A stretch of 64,000 bases of DNA from Shewanella oncorhynchi (GCF_012584455.1 NZ_JABAEB010000017.1:1-64000); one strand, 5' to 3'. Positions 26,791-35,614 are shown, numbered from the stretch's first letter. Notes: a model not told the origin generated them from the letters alone. A program made the numbers and translations.

Positions 26791-27114
26791 ATGGCGATTA
26801 CAATGACCCCAGCGGCAGCCGATCGTGTCAGATCTTTCTTAGTCAACCGAGGCAAAGGTGTAGGCCTGCGTCTCGGCTTAAGAACATCAGGCTGTTCTGG
26901 TATGGCTTATGTACTTGAGTTCGTTGATTCTTTAAATGATGATGATGAAGTGTTTGATATCGAAGATGTGAAAATCATCATAGATGCCAAGAGCCTTATC
27001 TATCTTCAAGGGATCGAGCTGGATTTTGTTAAAGAAGGGCTGAATGAAGGCTTCCAATTTAATAATCCTAACGCAAAAGGTGAGTGTGGTTGTGGTGAGA
27101 GTTTCACTGTTTAA
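26791..27114 (+). CDS. iscA: Fe-S assembly protein IscA
   Basis: 107 residues. A-type carrier that passes iron or [4Fe-4S] clusters to target enzymes. The three conserved cysteines are Cys35 (SGCSGM), Cys99 and Cys101 (CGCGESF), numbered as in E. coli. Sits between iscU and hscB with short gaps. Confidence 0.97.
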   Translation: MAITMTPAAADRVRSFLVNRGKGVGLRLGLRTSGCSGMAYVLEFVDSLNDDDEVFDIEDVKIIIDAKSLIYLQGIELDFVKEGLNEGFQFNNPNAKGECGCGESFTV

Positions 27115-27130
27115 CCGCTAAAGTTGACGC

Positions 27131-27655
27131 ATGAATTATTTCGAGCTGTTTAAATTTTCCCCTGCCTTCGATATTGATACCGCCTTACTTGCAGAACGCT
27201 ATCGCGAACTGCAACGGGCGGTTCATCCCGATAAATTTGCCAATGATACTGATCAGCAAAAATTGCTGTCGGTGCAGCGCACGGCGCAAGTCAATGATGG
27301 TTTTCAAACCTTAAAAGATCCCATTCGCCGCGCTGAGCATATGTTGTCGCTGCGTGGTATTGAATTAAGCCATGAAACCACGACAGTGAAAGATACTGGC
27401 TTCTTGATGCAGCAAATGGAATGGCGCGAGGCGTTAGAAGACATACGCGATAGTGCCGATCCTCAAGCGAGTATTGACGAGCTATATCAATCATTTGCAC
27501 AGTACCGCGCGCAACTTACTCAGCAATTGACTCAACTGTTAACCAGTGAGCAGGCTGAAGACGCATTGTTAGCGGCGGATCAAGTTCGCAAACTCAAATT
27601 TATGGCAAAATTACACGACGAGTTGACCAGAGTCGAAGACGCTCTGTTAGATTGA
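27131..27655 (+). CDS. hscB: Fe-S co-chaperone HscB
   Basis: 174 residues. A J-domain partner that delivers IscU to HscA; the HPD motif is at 32-34 (AVHPDKFAND) and the helical C-terminal half binds IscU. Starts 16 bp after iscA. Confidence 0.96.
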   Translation: MNYFELFKFSPAFDIDTALLAERYRELQRAVHPDKFANDTDQQKLLSVQRTAQVNDGFQTLKDPIRRAEHMLSLRGIELSHETTTVKDTGFLMQQMEWREALEDIRDSADPQASIDELYQSFAQYRAQLTQQLTQLLTSEQAEDALLAADQVRKLKFMAKLHDELTRVEDALLD

Positions 27656-27722
27656 TTTTCCGTGTTTATGTTACTTTGCTGACTCAAGTACGCTTGAGTT
27701 GGCATTACTAAGTTGGATATAT

Positions 27723-29585
27723 ATGGCCCTTTTGCAGATAGCTGAGCCCGGTCAAAGTGCCGCGCCGCACCAACATAGACTTGCCGTTGGCATAGATTTA
27801 GGTACGACCAATTCTTTGGTGGCGGCTGTTCGAAGTGGAGAGACGGCAACCCTGCCGGACGAACTTGGACAGCATTCATTACCTTCTATCGTGCGTTATA
27901 CCCAAGATTCAGTCGAAGTCGGCGCACTTGCGGCGTTGAGTTCGGCGCAGGATCCGCAAAACACGATCGTTTCGGTTAAGCGTTTTATGGGCCGCAGCCT
28001 AGCGGATATTCAAGCTGGCGAGCAATCATTACCCTACGAGTTTGCCGAAAGCGAAAACGGTTTACCTTTATTTGTGACTCCCCAAGGCCAAGTGAATCCC
28101 GTGCAAGTGTCTGCGGAGATTTTACGTCCGCTGATCGCCCGCGCTGAAAAAACCTTAGGTGGCGAACTGCAAGGTGTGGTGATAACCGTACCGGCTTATT
28201 TTGATGATGCCCAGCGCCAAGGCACAAAAGATGCCGCAGCTTTGCTGGGTGTTAAAGTGCTACGTCTATTGAATGAACCGACGGCTGCTGCGATTGCCTA
28301 TGGCTTAGATTCTAAGCAAGAGGGTGTGATTGCCATCTATGATTTAGGCGGCGGCACTTTTGATATTTCTATTTTGCGTTTGAATCGCGGTGTATTCGAA
28401 GTGCTTGCTACTGGTGGCGATTCAGCGCTTGGCGGTGATGATTTCGATCACTTACTGCAAGCACATATGCAGCAAGTGTGGCAGCTTAGTGACATCGACT
28501 CACAATTAAGCCGTCAGTTGTTGATTGAATCGCGTCGAGTTAAAGAAGCCTTAACTGATGCTGCAGAAACTGAAGCAAAAGTGATCCTTGCCGATGGTAC
28601 TGAACTGACGCAAATCGTTACTAAAGCTGAATTTGATGCCATGATTGCGGCATTGGTGAAAAAGACGATTGCCAGCTGTCGCCGTACCCTGCGTGATGCG
28701 GACGTCACGACGGATGAAGTGCTTGAAACTGTGATGGTTGGCGGTTCAACGCGTGTGCCATTAGTGCGTGAACAGGTCGAAGCTTTCTTCGGTAAACCAC
28801 CGCTGACATCTATCGATCCCGATCGTGTTGTCGCCATTGGTGCGGCCATTCAAGCCGACATTTTAGTGGGTAACAAACCCGAATCGGATTTGTTATTGCT
28901 CGATGTGATCCCTTTGTCATTAGGCATAGAGACCATGGGCGGCTTAGTGGAAAAAGTGGTATCGCGTAATACCACGATTCCGGTTGCACGGGCGCAGGAA
29001 TTTACCACCTTTAAAGATGGTCAGACGGCCATGGCATTCCATGTGGTGCAAGGTGAGCGTGAGCTCGTTGCCGATTGCCGCTCACTGGCGCGTTTTACCT
29101 TAAAGGGTATTCCGCCGTTAGCCGCTGGCGCTGCGCACATTCGGGTGACATTCCAAGTGGATGCCGATGGTTTACTTAGCGTGACGGCGATGGAGAAATC
29201 CACCGGCGTGCAGTCTAGTATTCAAGTTAAGCCGTCTTTTGGTTTATCGGATACTGAAATTGCCACTATGCTGAAAGATTCGATGAAGTATGCCAAAGAC
29301 GATATCGGTCGTCGTATGCTGGCTGAGCAGCAAGTGGAGGCGGCGAGGGTACTCGAGTCTTTACATGCCGCGTTAGCGAAGGATGGCGATTTGCTGAATG
29401 CCGATGAGCGTGGGCAGATCGATGCTACTATGGCCAATGTGGCGCAAGTTGCCGCGGGCGATGATGCCGATGCGATTAAACTCGCGATTGAAAAACTGGA
29501 TGAGCAAACCCAAGATTTTGCTGCCAGACGTATGGACAATTCTATTCGAGTGGCATTTAAAGGCCAGTCGATCGACAACATATAG
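27723..29585 (+). CDS. hscA: Fe-S assembly chaperone HscA
   Basis: 620 residues, an Hsp70 specialised for releasing clusters from IscU. Nucleotide-binding motifs GIDLGTTNSLVAAV, AIYDLGGGTFDIS and VGGSTRVP are present, and the substrate-binding domain follows residue 390. The ATG at 27723 (MALLQIAEPGQ) was preferred to the upstream in-frame TTG at 27699 because it matches E. coli HscA (616 residues). fdx starts 8 bp later. Confidence 0.97.
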   Translation: MALLQIAEPGQSAAPHQHRLAVGIDLGTTNSLVAAVRSGETATLPDELGQHSLPSIVRYTQDSVEVGALAALSSAQDPQNTIVSVKRFMGRSLADIQAGEQSLPYEFAESENGLPLFVTPQGQVNPVQVSAEILRPLIARAEKTLGGELQGVVITVPAYFDDAQRQGTKDAAALLGVKVLRLLNEPTAAAIAYGLDSKQEGVIAIYDLGGGTFDISILRLNRGVFEVLATGGDSALGGDDFDHLLQAHMQQVWQLSDIDSQLSRQLLIESRRVKEALTDAAETEAKVILADGTELTQIVTKAEFDAMIAALVKKTIASCRRTLRDADVTTDEVLETVMVGGSTRVPLVREQVEAFFGKPPLTSIDPDRVVAIGAAIQADILVGNKPESDLLLLDVIPLSLGIETMGGLVEKVVSRNTTIPVARAQEFTTFKDGQTAMAFHVVQGERELVADCRSLARFTLKGIPPLAAGAAHIRVTFQVDADGLLSVTAMEKSTGVQSSIQVKPSFGLSDTEIATMLKDSMKYAKDDIGRRMLAEQQVEAARVLESLHAALAKDGDLLNADERGQIDATMANVAQVAAGDDADAIKLAIEKLDEQTQDFAARRMDNSIRVAFKGQSIDNI

Positions 29586-29593
29586 GTGATGTA

Positions 29594-29932
29594 ATGCCCC
29601 AATTAGTCTTTCTTCCCCATGCCGAGTTGTGCCCTGATGGCGCTGTGCTTGAGGCGAATGTTGGTGAGACCATTCTCGATGTTGCGCTGCGTAATGGCAT
29701 CAATATCGAGCATGCCTGTGAAAAGTCCTGTGCTTGCACGACATGTCACTGTATCGTGCGTGAAGGCTTTAATGATCTTGAGCCAAGTGATGAGCTAGAA
29801 GATGACATGTTAGATAAAGCATGGGGACTCGAGCCCGAAAGCCGTCTATCTTGTCAGGCTAGAGTGGTCGACACTGACATGGTGATTGAGATCCCTAAAT
29901 ACACGGTTAACATGGTTAGCGAAGGCAATTAA
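29594..29932 (+). CDS. fdx: ISC-type [2Fe-2S] ferredoxin
   Basis: 112 residues. Supplies electrons for cluster assembly. Cluster cysteines are in HACEKSCACTTCHC (CxxxxxCxxC pattern) with the fourth in LSCQARV. An intrinsic terminator at 29952-29978 follows, so the isc transcript ends here and iscX is not directly connected. Confidence 0.97.
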   Translation: MPQLVFLPHAELCPDGAVLEANVGETILDVALRNGINIEHACEKSCACTTCHCIVREGFNDLEPSDELEDDMLDKAWGLEPESRLSCQARVVDTDMVIEIPKYTVNMVSEGN

Positions 29933-29951
29933 TATTGCTTCGATAATGATT

Positions 29952-29978
29952 AAAACCAGTCCACGTGACTGGTTTTTT
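29952..29978 (+). terminator. Terminator of the isc operon
   Basis: AAAACCAGTC pairs with GACTGGTTTT over a 5-nt loop and ends in six T, 20 bp after fdx. Confidence 0.85.
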
Positions 29979-30089
29979 GCTTTTGGCGTTGAGCATTTGT
30001 GCAACTAATCTTGTCTATGCCTCTAGTTGTTTGATTTATCCTTGCGCAGGCGTATTATGCGCTCAAAATTAATGGTTGCCGGAGACCAA

Positions 30090-30995
30090 ATGAGAATAGC
30101 GATTTTATCGCAAGGGCCAGAGTTATATTCAACGAAGCGACTCGTTGAAGCGGCTCAATTACGTGGTCATGAAGTACACGTAATCAATCCCCTTGAATGT
30201 TATATGAATATCAATATGCGGCAATCGAGTATCCACATTGGCGGGCGAGAGTTACCTGCATTTGATGCCGTGATCCCCCGTATTGGGGCGTCGATTACCT
30301 TTTATGGTTCGGCGGTGTTGCGCCAATTTGAGATGATGGGCGTCTATGCCTTAAATGATTCAGTTGGAATTTCCCGCTCACGGGACAAATTGCGTTCTAT
30401 GCAGCTGATGTCACGCCGCGGTATTGGTTTGCCTATTACCGGTTTTGCCAATAAACCGAGTGATATTCCTGACTTAATTGATATGGTGGGTGGCGCGCCT
30501 CTGGTGATTAAATTACTCGAAGGCACCCAAGGCATTGGCGTGGTATTAGCCGAGACCCGCAAAGCGGCTGAGAGCGTGATTGAAGCCTTTATGGGCCTGA
30601 AAGCCAACATCATGGTGCAGGAATATATCAAAGAAGCCAACGGCGCAGACATTCGCTGTTTCGTGCTCGGTGATAAAGTGATTGCCGCCATGAAACGTCA
30701 AGCTATGCCCGGTGAGTTCCGCTCTAATTTGCACCGTGGTGGCACGGCGAGTTTAGTCAAACTAACTCCTGAAGAGCGCTCTGTGGCTATTCGTGCGGCG
30801 AAGACGATGGGATTGAATGTGGCAGGGGTTGATTTGTTACGCTCAAACCATGGCCCAGTGATCATGGAAGTGAACTCTTCACCAGGGCTTGAGGGGATTG
30901 AAGGTGCCACCACGAAAGATGTGGCGGGTGCTATTATTGATTTTGTTGAAAAAAATGCGATTAAAGTAAAAAAGGTGACGCAAGCACAGGGTTAA
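30090..30995 (+). CDS. rimK: ATP-grasp ligase RimK (S6 glutamylation)
   Basis: 301 residues (E. coli 300). RimK adds glutamate to the C-terminus of ribosomal protein S6 and can make poly-alpha-glutamate. The ATG at 30090 (MRIAILSQGPELYSTKRL) has GGAG 6 nt upstream; earlier in-frame starts only add unrelated residues. ATP-grasp motifs include VIKLLEGTQGIGV, VQEYIKEANGADIRCFV and MEVNSSPGLEGIE (metal-binding Glu and Asn). It stands between fdx and iscX behind a terminator, so it interrupts the usual isc order. Confidence 0.93.
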   Translation: MRIAILSQGPELYSTKRLVEAAQLRGHEVHVINPLECYMNINMRQSSIHIGGRELPAFDAVIPRIGASITFYGSAVLRQFEMMGVYALNDSVGISRSRDKLRSMQLMSRRGIGLPITGFANKPSDIPDLIDMVGGAPLVIKLLEGTQGIGVVLAETRKAAESVIEAFMGLKANIMVQEYIKEANGADIRCFVLGDKVIAAMKRQAMPGEFRSNLHRGGTASLVKLTPEERSVAIRAAKTMGLNVAGVDLLRSNHGPVIMEVNSSPGLEGIEGATTKDVAGAIIDFVEKNAIKVKKVTQAQG

Positions 30996-31108
30996 CACCC
31001 TTGGTGTCGAGTATTGACTACGGAATATCAACACTTGATTCACCTCCTTATGGGTAACGGCGTTAAGCACTAGCTTACCCATTCAAGCGAACCGAATAGG
31101 GGAAAACG

Positions 31109-31306
31109 ATGACATTAACTTGGATAGATTCGTTAGATATTGCGTTGGAATTACTCGAAGCACACCCAGAGGTGAATCCCACTCAGCTGCATTTCACCCA
31201 ACTGTATGAGTGGGTGTTAGCTTTGAATGATTTTGCAGATGATCCTAAGCATTGCAATGAAAAAATACTGGAAGCAATTCAGCAGTGTTGGATTGATGAA
31301 AAGTAG
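31109..31306 (+). CDS. iscX: IscX, small Fe-S assembly adaptor
   Basis: 65 residues, acidic. Binds IscS and iron and tunes cluster assembly. MTLTWIDSLDIALEL and DDPKHCNEKILEAIQQCWIDE are typical of the YfhJ/IscX family. AGGGGAA precedes the ATG. In E. coli it follows fdx directly; here rimK and about 1.1 kb intervene. Confidence 0.95.
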   Translation: MTLTWIDSLDIALELLEAHPEVNPTQLHFTQLYEWVLALNDFADDPKHCNEKILEAIQQCWIDEK

Positions 31307-31418
31307 TGAGCACAGTTGTGGTACGGCTTTTTATGTGAGGCATCTTGTCCTTCAGAAGATTAACTAAGGTGATTTATCTCACGTATTTGCAGTGGCGCAG
31401 AGAATATTTGGCGAGAGT

Positions 31419-31432
31419 TTGATCACAGTCAA
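31419..31432 (+). promoter_or_regulatory. FNR/EtrA-like site upstream of the small membrane peptide
   Basis: TTGATCACAGTCAA matches the FNR consensus TTGAT-N4-ATCAA with one mismatch; a TATATT -10-like box lies at 31464-31469. The site centre would be near -50, not the classical -41.5, so it is tentative. Confidence 0.35.
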
Positions 31433-31523
31433 GTTCATTTTCAGTGGATATCGTAATTTGTTGTATATTGGTTAAGGCATTTATATGGCTTAACTTTATT
31501 ATCGCAACTGCAAGGATGTTCAC

Positions 31524-31691
31524 ATGAAACTTTTGCTTGTATTGTTATGTATGTTTGTCCCTTCAATGGCTTGGGCTCATCCAGGTCATGGCGGTGTCGG
31601 TTTATTCCATCACTTGTTAGAGCTTGCACCCGCAGTCATTTTAGTCGCTTTGATTGCATGGGCTGGTATTTGGGCAAAAAATAGAAAATAA
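31524..31691 (+). CDS. 55-residue secreted or membrane peptide with His-rich start
   Basis: Not found by a length-limited ORF scan. AAGGA lies 8 nt before the ATG at 31524. Residues 1-18 are a clear signal peptide (MKLLLVLLCMFVPSMAWA), cleaved before HPGHGGVGLFHHLLE, followed by one membrane helix (about 34-51) and the basic end KNRK. The HPGHGG start resembles the metal-binding N-termini of HupE/CbtB-type transporters, but the protein is too short for either. Monocistronic: a hairpin follows at 31716. Function unknown. Confidence 0.7.
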   Translation: MKLLLVLLCMFVPSMAWAHPGHGGVGLFHHLLELAPAVILVALIAWAGIWAKNRK

Positions 31692-31715
31692 TCCCATTTT
31701 TTAATGAGTTAATGA

Positions 31716-31753
31716 ACCCTGCTAAGGATTTATCCTCCTAGCGGGGTATTTTG
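31716..31753 (+). terminator. Terminator after the 55-residue peptide gene
   Basis: ACCCTGCTAAGGA folds with TCCTCCTAGCGGGGT (interrupted stem, CTAGC core) and is followed by ATTTT. Confidence 0.6.
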
Positions 31754-31888
31754 CGTGATCAAGCTGATTACGAATAAAGCGAATGTGCGCAATATCTCAG
31801 ACTAATTTGCTATAAAGATAGGATTTAGCTTTTAAATTTCGTATAATCCGCGCGAATTTTTTAAACTTGCTGACAAAGGAAGCTAGTT

Positions 31889-32320
31889 ATGGCGATCGAA
31901 CGCACATTTTCTATTATCAAGCCAGATGCTGTTGCAAAAAACCACATCGGTGCTATCTACAATCGTTTTGAAACTGCTGGTCTTAAGATCGTTGCAGCTA
32001 AAATGTTACACCTGACCAAAGAACAAGCTGAAGGTTTCTATGCTGAGCATAGCGAGCGCGGTTTCTTCGGTGCTCTGGTTGCATTTATGACTTCTGGTCC
32101 TATCATGGTCCAAGTATTAGAAGGCGAAAACGCTGTTTTAGCTCACCGTGAAATTTTAGGTGCAACTAATCCAGCTCAAGCAGCTCCTGGTACTATCCGT
32201 GCTGATTTCGCAGAAAGCATTGACGAAAATGCGGCTCACGGTTCAGATGCTGTTGAATCTGCTGCTCGTGAAATTGCTTACTTCTTCAGCGCTGAAGAAT
32301 TGTGTCCACGCACTCGTTAA
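31889..32320 (+). CDS. ndk: Nucleoside-diphosphate kinase
   Basis: 143 residues. Equilibrates nucleoside di- and triphosphates using ATP. The active-site His lies in NAAHGSDAVESA; the N-terminus AIERTFSIIKPDAV is the family standard. Single gene followed by a strong terminator. Confidence 0.98.
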   Translation: MAIERTFSIIKPDAVAKNHIGAIYNRFETAGLKIVAAKMLHLTKEQAEGFYAEHSERGFFGALVAFMTSGPIMVQVLEGENAVLAHREILGATNPAQAAPGTIRADFAESIDENAAHGSDAVESAAREIAYFFSAEELCPRTR

Positions 32321-32336
32321 TTCGATGCTAAGACTG

Positions 32337-32361
32337 AAAAAGGAGCCTAGGCTCCTTTTTT
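32337..32361 (+). terminator. Terminator of ndk
   Basis: AAAAAGGAGC pairs with GCTCCTTTTT around CTAG, followed by T. Confidence 0.85.
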
Positions 32362-32510
32362 ATTGGCTGCAATTTAGCGAATATAGATTTCCGTGTTGCA
32401 ATGACGCTAATGCCTCTATACAAATCACACGTCAATTCAAAGTGTTAAAACTTAATTAGAGTTTGTTTTTATTAGTCTTTTTAAATTTTGCACATTTTTT
32501 AATTTTCTTG

Positions 32511-32538
32511 CTTGAAATTTTCTCTCCCGTCCTTATAT
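32511..32538 (+). promoter_or_regulatory. Sigma32-like heat-shock promoter of the ibpA-type gene
   Basis: CTTGAAA (32511-32517), 13-nt spacer, CCTTATAT (32531-32538), close to the sigma32 consensus CTTGAAA-N13-15-CCCCATNT. It faces a small heat-shock gene after about 140 nt of leader. Confidence 0.6.
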
Positions 32539-32580
32539 CTATTTCAGGATCGCTCGATGAGGATCCTAGTGTGAATTCTG

Positions 32581-32678
32581 TGCCGTAAGGACAGAAGATT
32601 TAACTCGGCAGACTCTACAAGCGTTTTCATCGTGAAAACCGTCCGCCAATTCTCCATATTGCTTAAGACAAGGATATG
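32581..32678 (+). promoter_or_regulatory. ROSE-type RNA thermometer in the ibpA leader
   Basis: Three hairpins lie in the leader: TGCCG/CGGCA (32581-32610), GTTTTCA/TGAAAAC (32623-32639), and a last one at 32655-32678. In the last, CATATT-G-CTT pairs with AAGGATATG: the G at 32661 bulges, as in the conserved UUGCU of ROSE elements, and AAGGA (the Shine-Dalgarno of the ATG at 32682) is buried. Known ROSE elements melt at heat-shock temperature to free the ribosome site. Confidence 0.75.
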
Positions 32679-32681
32679 AAT

Positions 32682-33125
32682 ATGCGTAATTATGATCTAG
32701 CTCCCCTGTACCGTAGTGCCATTGGTTTTGACCGTTTAGCTCAGCTGGCAGAACATGCCGCCGCTAATAATGGCAATACTGGCTATCCCCCATATAACAT
32801 TGAATTATTAGGCGAAAATCGCTATCGCATTACTATGGCCGTGGCCGGATTCTCAATGAATGAACTTGAGATCAGCAGTGAAGGTGAGAAATTACTGGTG
32901 AAAGGCAATAAAGCTGAAAGCCAAACCGAGCGTAAATACTTGTACCAAGGCATAGCGGAACGCGGTTTTGAGCGCACTTTCCAACTGGCAGACTATGTCA
33001 CTGTGCTCGGCGCAAGTTTAGAAAATGGCTTACTCAATATTGATTTAGTGCGTGAAATCCCTGAAGCGTTGAAACCACGCAAAATCGAGATCACTTCATC
33101 GCGCTTGCTAGACAGCCAGTCATAA
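32682..33125 (+). CDS. ibpA: Small heat-shock protein, IbpA type
   Basis: 147 residues. Holdase that keeps unfolding proteins accessible to DnaK and ClpB. Starts MRNYDLAPLYRSAIGFDRL, almost as E. coli IbpA; the alpha-crystallin domain runs about 35-125 and the tail holds the IEI-type anchor (RKIEITS). The ATG at 32682 is chosen over the one at 32676 because AAGGA lies 7 nt before it but only 1 nt before the other. The promoter looks sigma32-dependent and the leader holds a ROSE hairpin. Confidence 0.92.
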   Translation: MRNYDLAPLYRSAIGFDRLAQLAEHAAANNGNTGYPPYNIELLGENRYRITMAVAGFSMNELEISSEGEKLLVKGNKAESQTERKYLYQGIAERGFERTFQLADYVTVLGASLENGLLNIDLVREIPEALKPRKIEITSSRLLDSQS

Positions 33126-33146
33126 TTGACACTGTGGTAACCACCT

Positions 33147-33184
33147 AAAAACAAGGGGAGCATAATGCTCCCCTTGATGTTTTT
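33147..33184. terminator. Bidirectional terminator between ibpA and ilvH
   Basis: CAAGGGGAGCAT pairs with ATGCTCCCCTTG, flanked by AAAAA and TTTTT, so it can end both converging transcripts. Confidence 0.8.
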
Positions 33185-33225
33185 GTGTTCACGCAAAAAA
33201 TGTCCGCGAGATTTCCGTGAGAAAG

Positions 33226-33720
33226 CTACGCTTTCATGGCCTTTTCTCCGCGAGCCAAACCCACCACGCCGGAGCGAGAGACTTCGACCAATTTAGTCAC
33301 TTCACCTAGCGCATGGATAAACGCATCGAGTTTCTCTGATGTGCCGACCATTTGGATGGTATATAAATTGGCGGTGACATCGACAATTTGGCCGCGGAAA
33401 ATGTCCGCCATCCGTTTAACTTCTTCCCTAAACTCGCCTTGGGCGCGGACCTTAATAAGGGCTAATTCGCGTTCAATATAAGCAGACTCGGTAATATTCG
33501 AAACTTTTAACACATCGATGAGTTTATGTAGCTGCTTCTCTATCTGCTCTAACACCATTTCATCGGCAACGACCGTAATGTTAAGCCGCGACAATGTGAT
33601 ATCGTCCGTTGGCGCCACCGTTAAACTTTCAATGTTATAACCGCGCTGTGAAAACAAACCGACCACACGAGACAGGGCGCCGGATTGGTTTTCTAATAAT
33701 ACAGATATAATTCGACGCAT
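33226..33720 (-). CDS. ilvH: Acetolactate synthase III small subunit
   Basis: 164 residues. Regulatory subunit carrying valine feedback inhibition through its ACT domain (RRIISVLLENQSGALSRVVGLFSQRGYNIESL). The ATG at 33720 overlaps the ilvI stop (TAATG), with GGAG 8 nt upstream; a second ATG at 33726 lies too close to the Shine-Dalgarno. Confidence 0.96.
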   Translation of the reverse strand: MRRIISVLLENQSGALSRVVGLFSQRGYNIESLTVAPTDDITLSRLNITVVADEMVLEQIEKQLHKLIDVLKVSNITESAYIERELALIKVRAQGEFREEVKRMADIFRGQIVDVTANLYTIQMVGTSEKLDAFIHALGEVTKLVEVSRSGVVGLARGEKAMKA

Positions 33721-35438
33721 TAGCATTTCTCCGTCTTAGTCAGCCACATTTCATTCATCGCACCACCGCGGATCAACATGGGGTACACGTGCTCAGTTTC
33801 ATCCACCATGATGTCGATAAAGACCAGCCTGTCTTTCATCGCTAGCGCTTCTGCCATTTTTGACTCAAGTTCGGCGGGATCGCTGATCGTCATACCTACA
33901 TGGCCATAGGCCTCGGCAATTTTGGCAAAATTAGGTACTGAATCCATATAGGAATGTGAGTGACGGCCAGAGTAAATCATGTCCTGCCATTGTTTAACCA
34001 TGCCAAGGAAACGATTGTTTAAGTTGATAATTTTAACCGGCGTATCATATTGCAGCGCGGTCGAAAGCTCTTGAATGTTCATCTGGATTGAACCATCACC
34101 CGTGACACACACAACGGTGGCATCAGGCATGGCCATTTTTACGCCCATTGCGGCGGGTAGGCCAAATCCCATTGTCCCTAGGCCACCTGAGTTGATCCAG
34201 CGGCGCGGCTTATCGAACGGATAGTACAAGGCGGCAAACATCTGGTGCTGGCCAACATCAGAGGCGACATAGGCATCGCCATTGGTCAGCTTATACAAGG
34301 TTTCAATTACTTGCTGTGGTTTGATGCGACCACTGTTTTTGTCATAGGCCAGACAATCGCGGCCGCGCCATTGCTCAATATCATTCCACCAAGTGGCGAT
34401 GGCATCGTTGTCATTGTGCTCGTTCGATTCATCTAACAGTGTCAACATGCTGTCTAAAATACTGTCGGCCGACCCTACGATGGGAATGTCGACGTGGATA
34501 GTTTTCGAAATAGACGAGGGGTCGATATCTATGTGCAAAATGGTCGCGTTCGGACAGTATTTTTCCACATTATTAGTGGTTCTATCGTCGAAGCGTACAC
34601 CAATACCGAAGATCAAATCGCAGTTATGCATTGTCATGTTGGCTTCGTAGCGACCGTGCATCCCTAACATGCCTAGGCTGTTTTTGTGGGTACTTGGAAA
34701 AGCCCCGAGTCCCATAAGTGTGCTGACGACGGGAATATTTAATCTCTCAGCTAATTGTAAAATTTGCTTATCACAACCCGAGATAATGGCGCCTCCACCG
34801 ACATAGAGCACAGGCTTTTTAGCCGCTAATAGTGCCTGTAGTCCACGACGGATCTGTCCTTTATGCCCCGAGGTTGTCGGGTTGTATGAGCGCATTTTCA
34901 CGCTTTCGGGATAAATATACTCGTGCAGCAGCGCTGGGTTTAAGCAATCTTTTGGCAGGTCTACGACAACAGGCCCAGGGCGGCCGGTAGAGGCAATATA
35001 AAAGGCTTTTTTTATCGTTTCAGGGATTTGAGTGGGATCTTTTACTAAAAAGCTGTGTTTGACCACTGGACGAGAGATGCCGATCATATCGCATTCTTGG
35101 AAAGCATCATTACCGATAAGGTTGCTCGGTACTTGACCCGATAATACGACGAGGGGAATAGAATCCATGTAGGCGGTGGCAATACCGGTAATCGCGTTGG
35201 TGGCACCGGGTCCTGAAGTGACTAATACCACGCCCACTTTACCCGTAGCACGGGCGTAGCCATCGGCCATGTGTACGGCGGCTTGTTCGTGGCGAACGAG
35301 TATGTGTTCAATACCTGGGATAACGTGCAGGGCATCGTAGATATCTAAAACTGAACCGCCAGGATAGCCAAAAATGTGCTTTACGCCTTCATCAATCAAA
35401 GAACGCACTATCATGCTGGCGCCGGATAACATCTCCAT
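33720..35438 (-). CDS. ilvI: Acetolactate synthase III large subunit
   Basis: 572 residues. Condenses pyruvate with pyruvate or 2-oxobutyrate, first common step of valine, leucine and isoleucine synthesis. The catalytic Glu lies in VRHEQAAVHMADGYARA; the thiamine-diphosphate motif is GDGSIQMNIQELSTA ending in NN. Downstream ilvH is overlapped by one base. A promoter at 35615-35642 and a leader hairpin at 35514-35535 lie upstream. Confidence 0.97.
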   Translation of the reverse strand: MEMLSGASMIVRSLIDEGVKHIFGYPGGSVLDIYDALHVIPGIEHILVRHEQAAVHMADGYARATGKVGVVLVTSGPGATNAITGIATAYMDSIPLVVLSGQVPSNLIGNDAFQECDMIGISRPVVKHSFLVKDPTQIPETIKKAFYIASTGRPGPVVVDLPKDCLNPALLHEYIYPESVKMRSYNPTTSGHKGQIRRGLQALLAAKKPVLYVGGGAIISGCDKQILQLAERLNIPVVSTLMGLGAFPSTHKNSLGMLGMHGRYEANMTMHNCDLIFGIGVRFDDRTTNNVEKYCPNATILHIDIDPSSISKTIHVDIPIVGSADSILDSMLTLLDESNEHNDNDAIATWWNDIEQWRGRDCLAYDKNSGRIKPQQVIETLYKLTNGDAYVASDVGQHQMFAALYYPFDKPRRWINSGGLGTMGFGLPAAMGVKMAMPDATVVCVTGDGSIQMNIQELSTALQYDTPVKIINLNNRFLGMVKQWQDMIYSGRHSHSYMDSVPNFAKIAEAYGHVGMTISDPAELESKMAEALAMKDRLVFIDIMVDETEHVYPMLIRGGAMNEMWLTKTEKC

Positions 35439-35513
35439 GTGGAACTCCTATTGCATAGTACCGTTACGGTAAACAGTATTTTGTTACAGCGACGGTAATC
35501 GCTCTAAAAATTA

Positions 35514-35535
35514 AGCCTGAAGGGTAATTCAGACT
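35514..35535 (-). promoter_or_regulatory. Terminator-like hairpin in the ilvI leader
   Basis: On the minus strand AGTCTGAA pairs with TTCAGGCT (8 bp, one G-U) over a 6-nt loop, followed by TAATTTTT. It lies inside the 170-nt leader between promoter and ilvI, where attenuators occur. A possible 12-codon leader ORF ending in the first arm (TGA in GTCTGA) contains few branched-chain codons, so attenuation by translation is unproven. Confidence 0.35.
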
Positions 35536-35614
35536 CCGAAATGCTGAACTGACTTCGTAGAAGACAAGTGATTCATCCTTAGGATGCAGCAACTGTTGCA
35601 ATGAACAGAATTTC

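Noticed and set aside
35555..35590. Leader peptide for ilvI attenuation
   Set aside because: The only short ORF in the leader has no cluster of Leu, Val or Ile codons and a poorly placed ribosome site.
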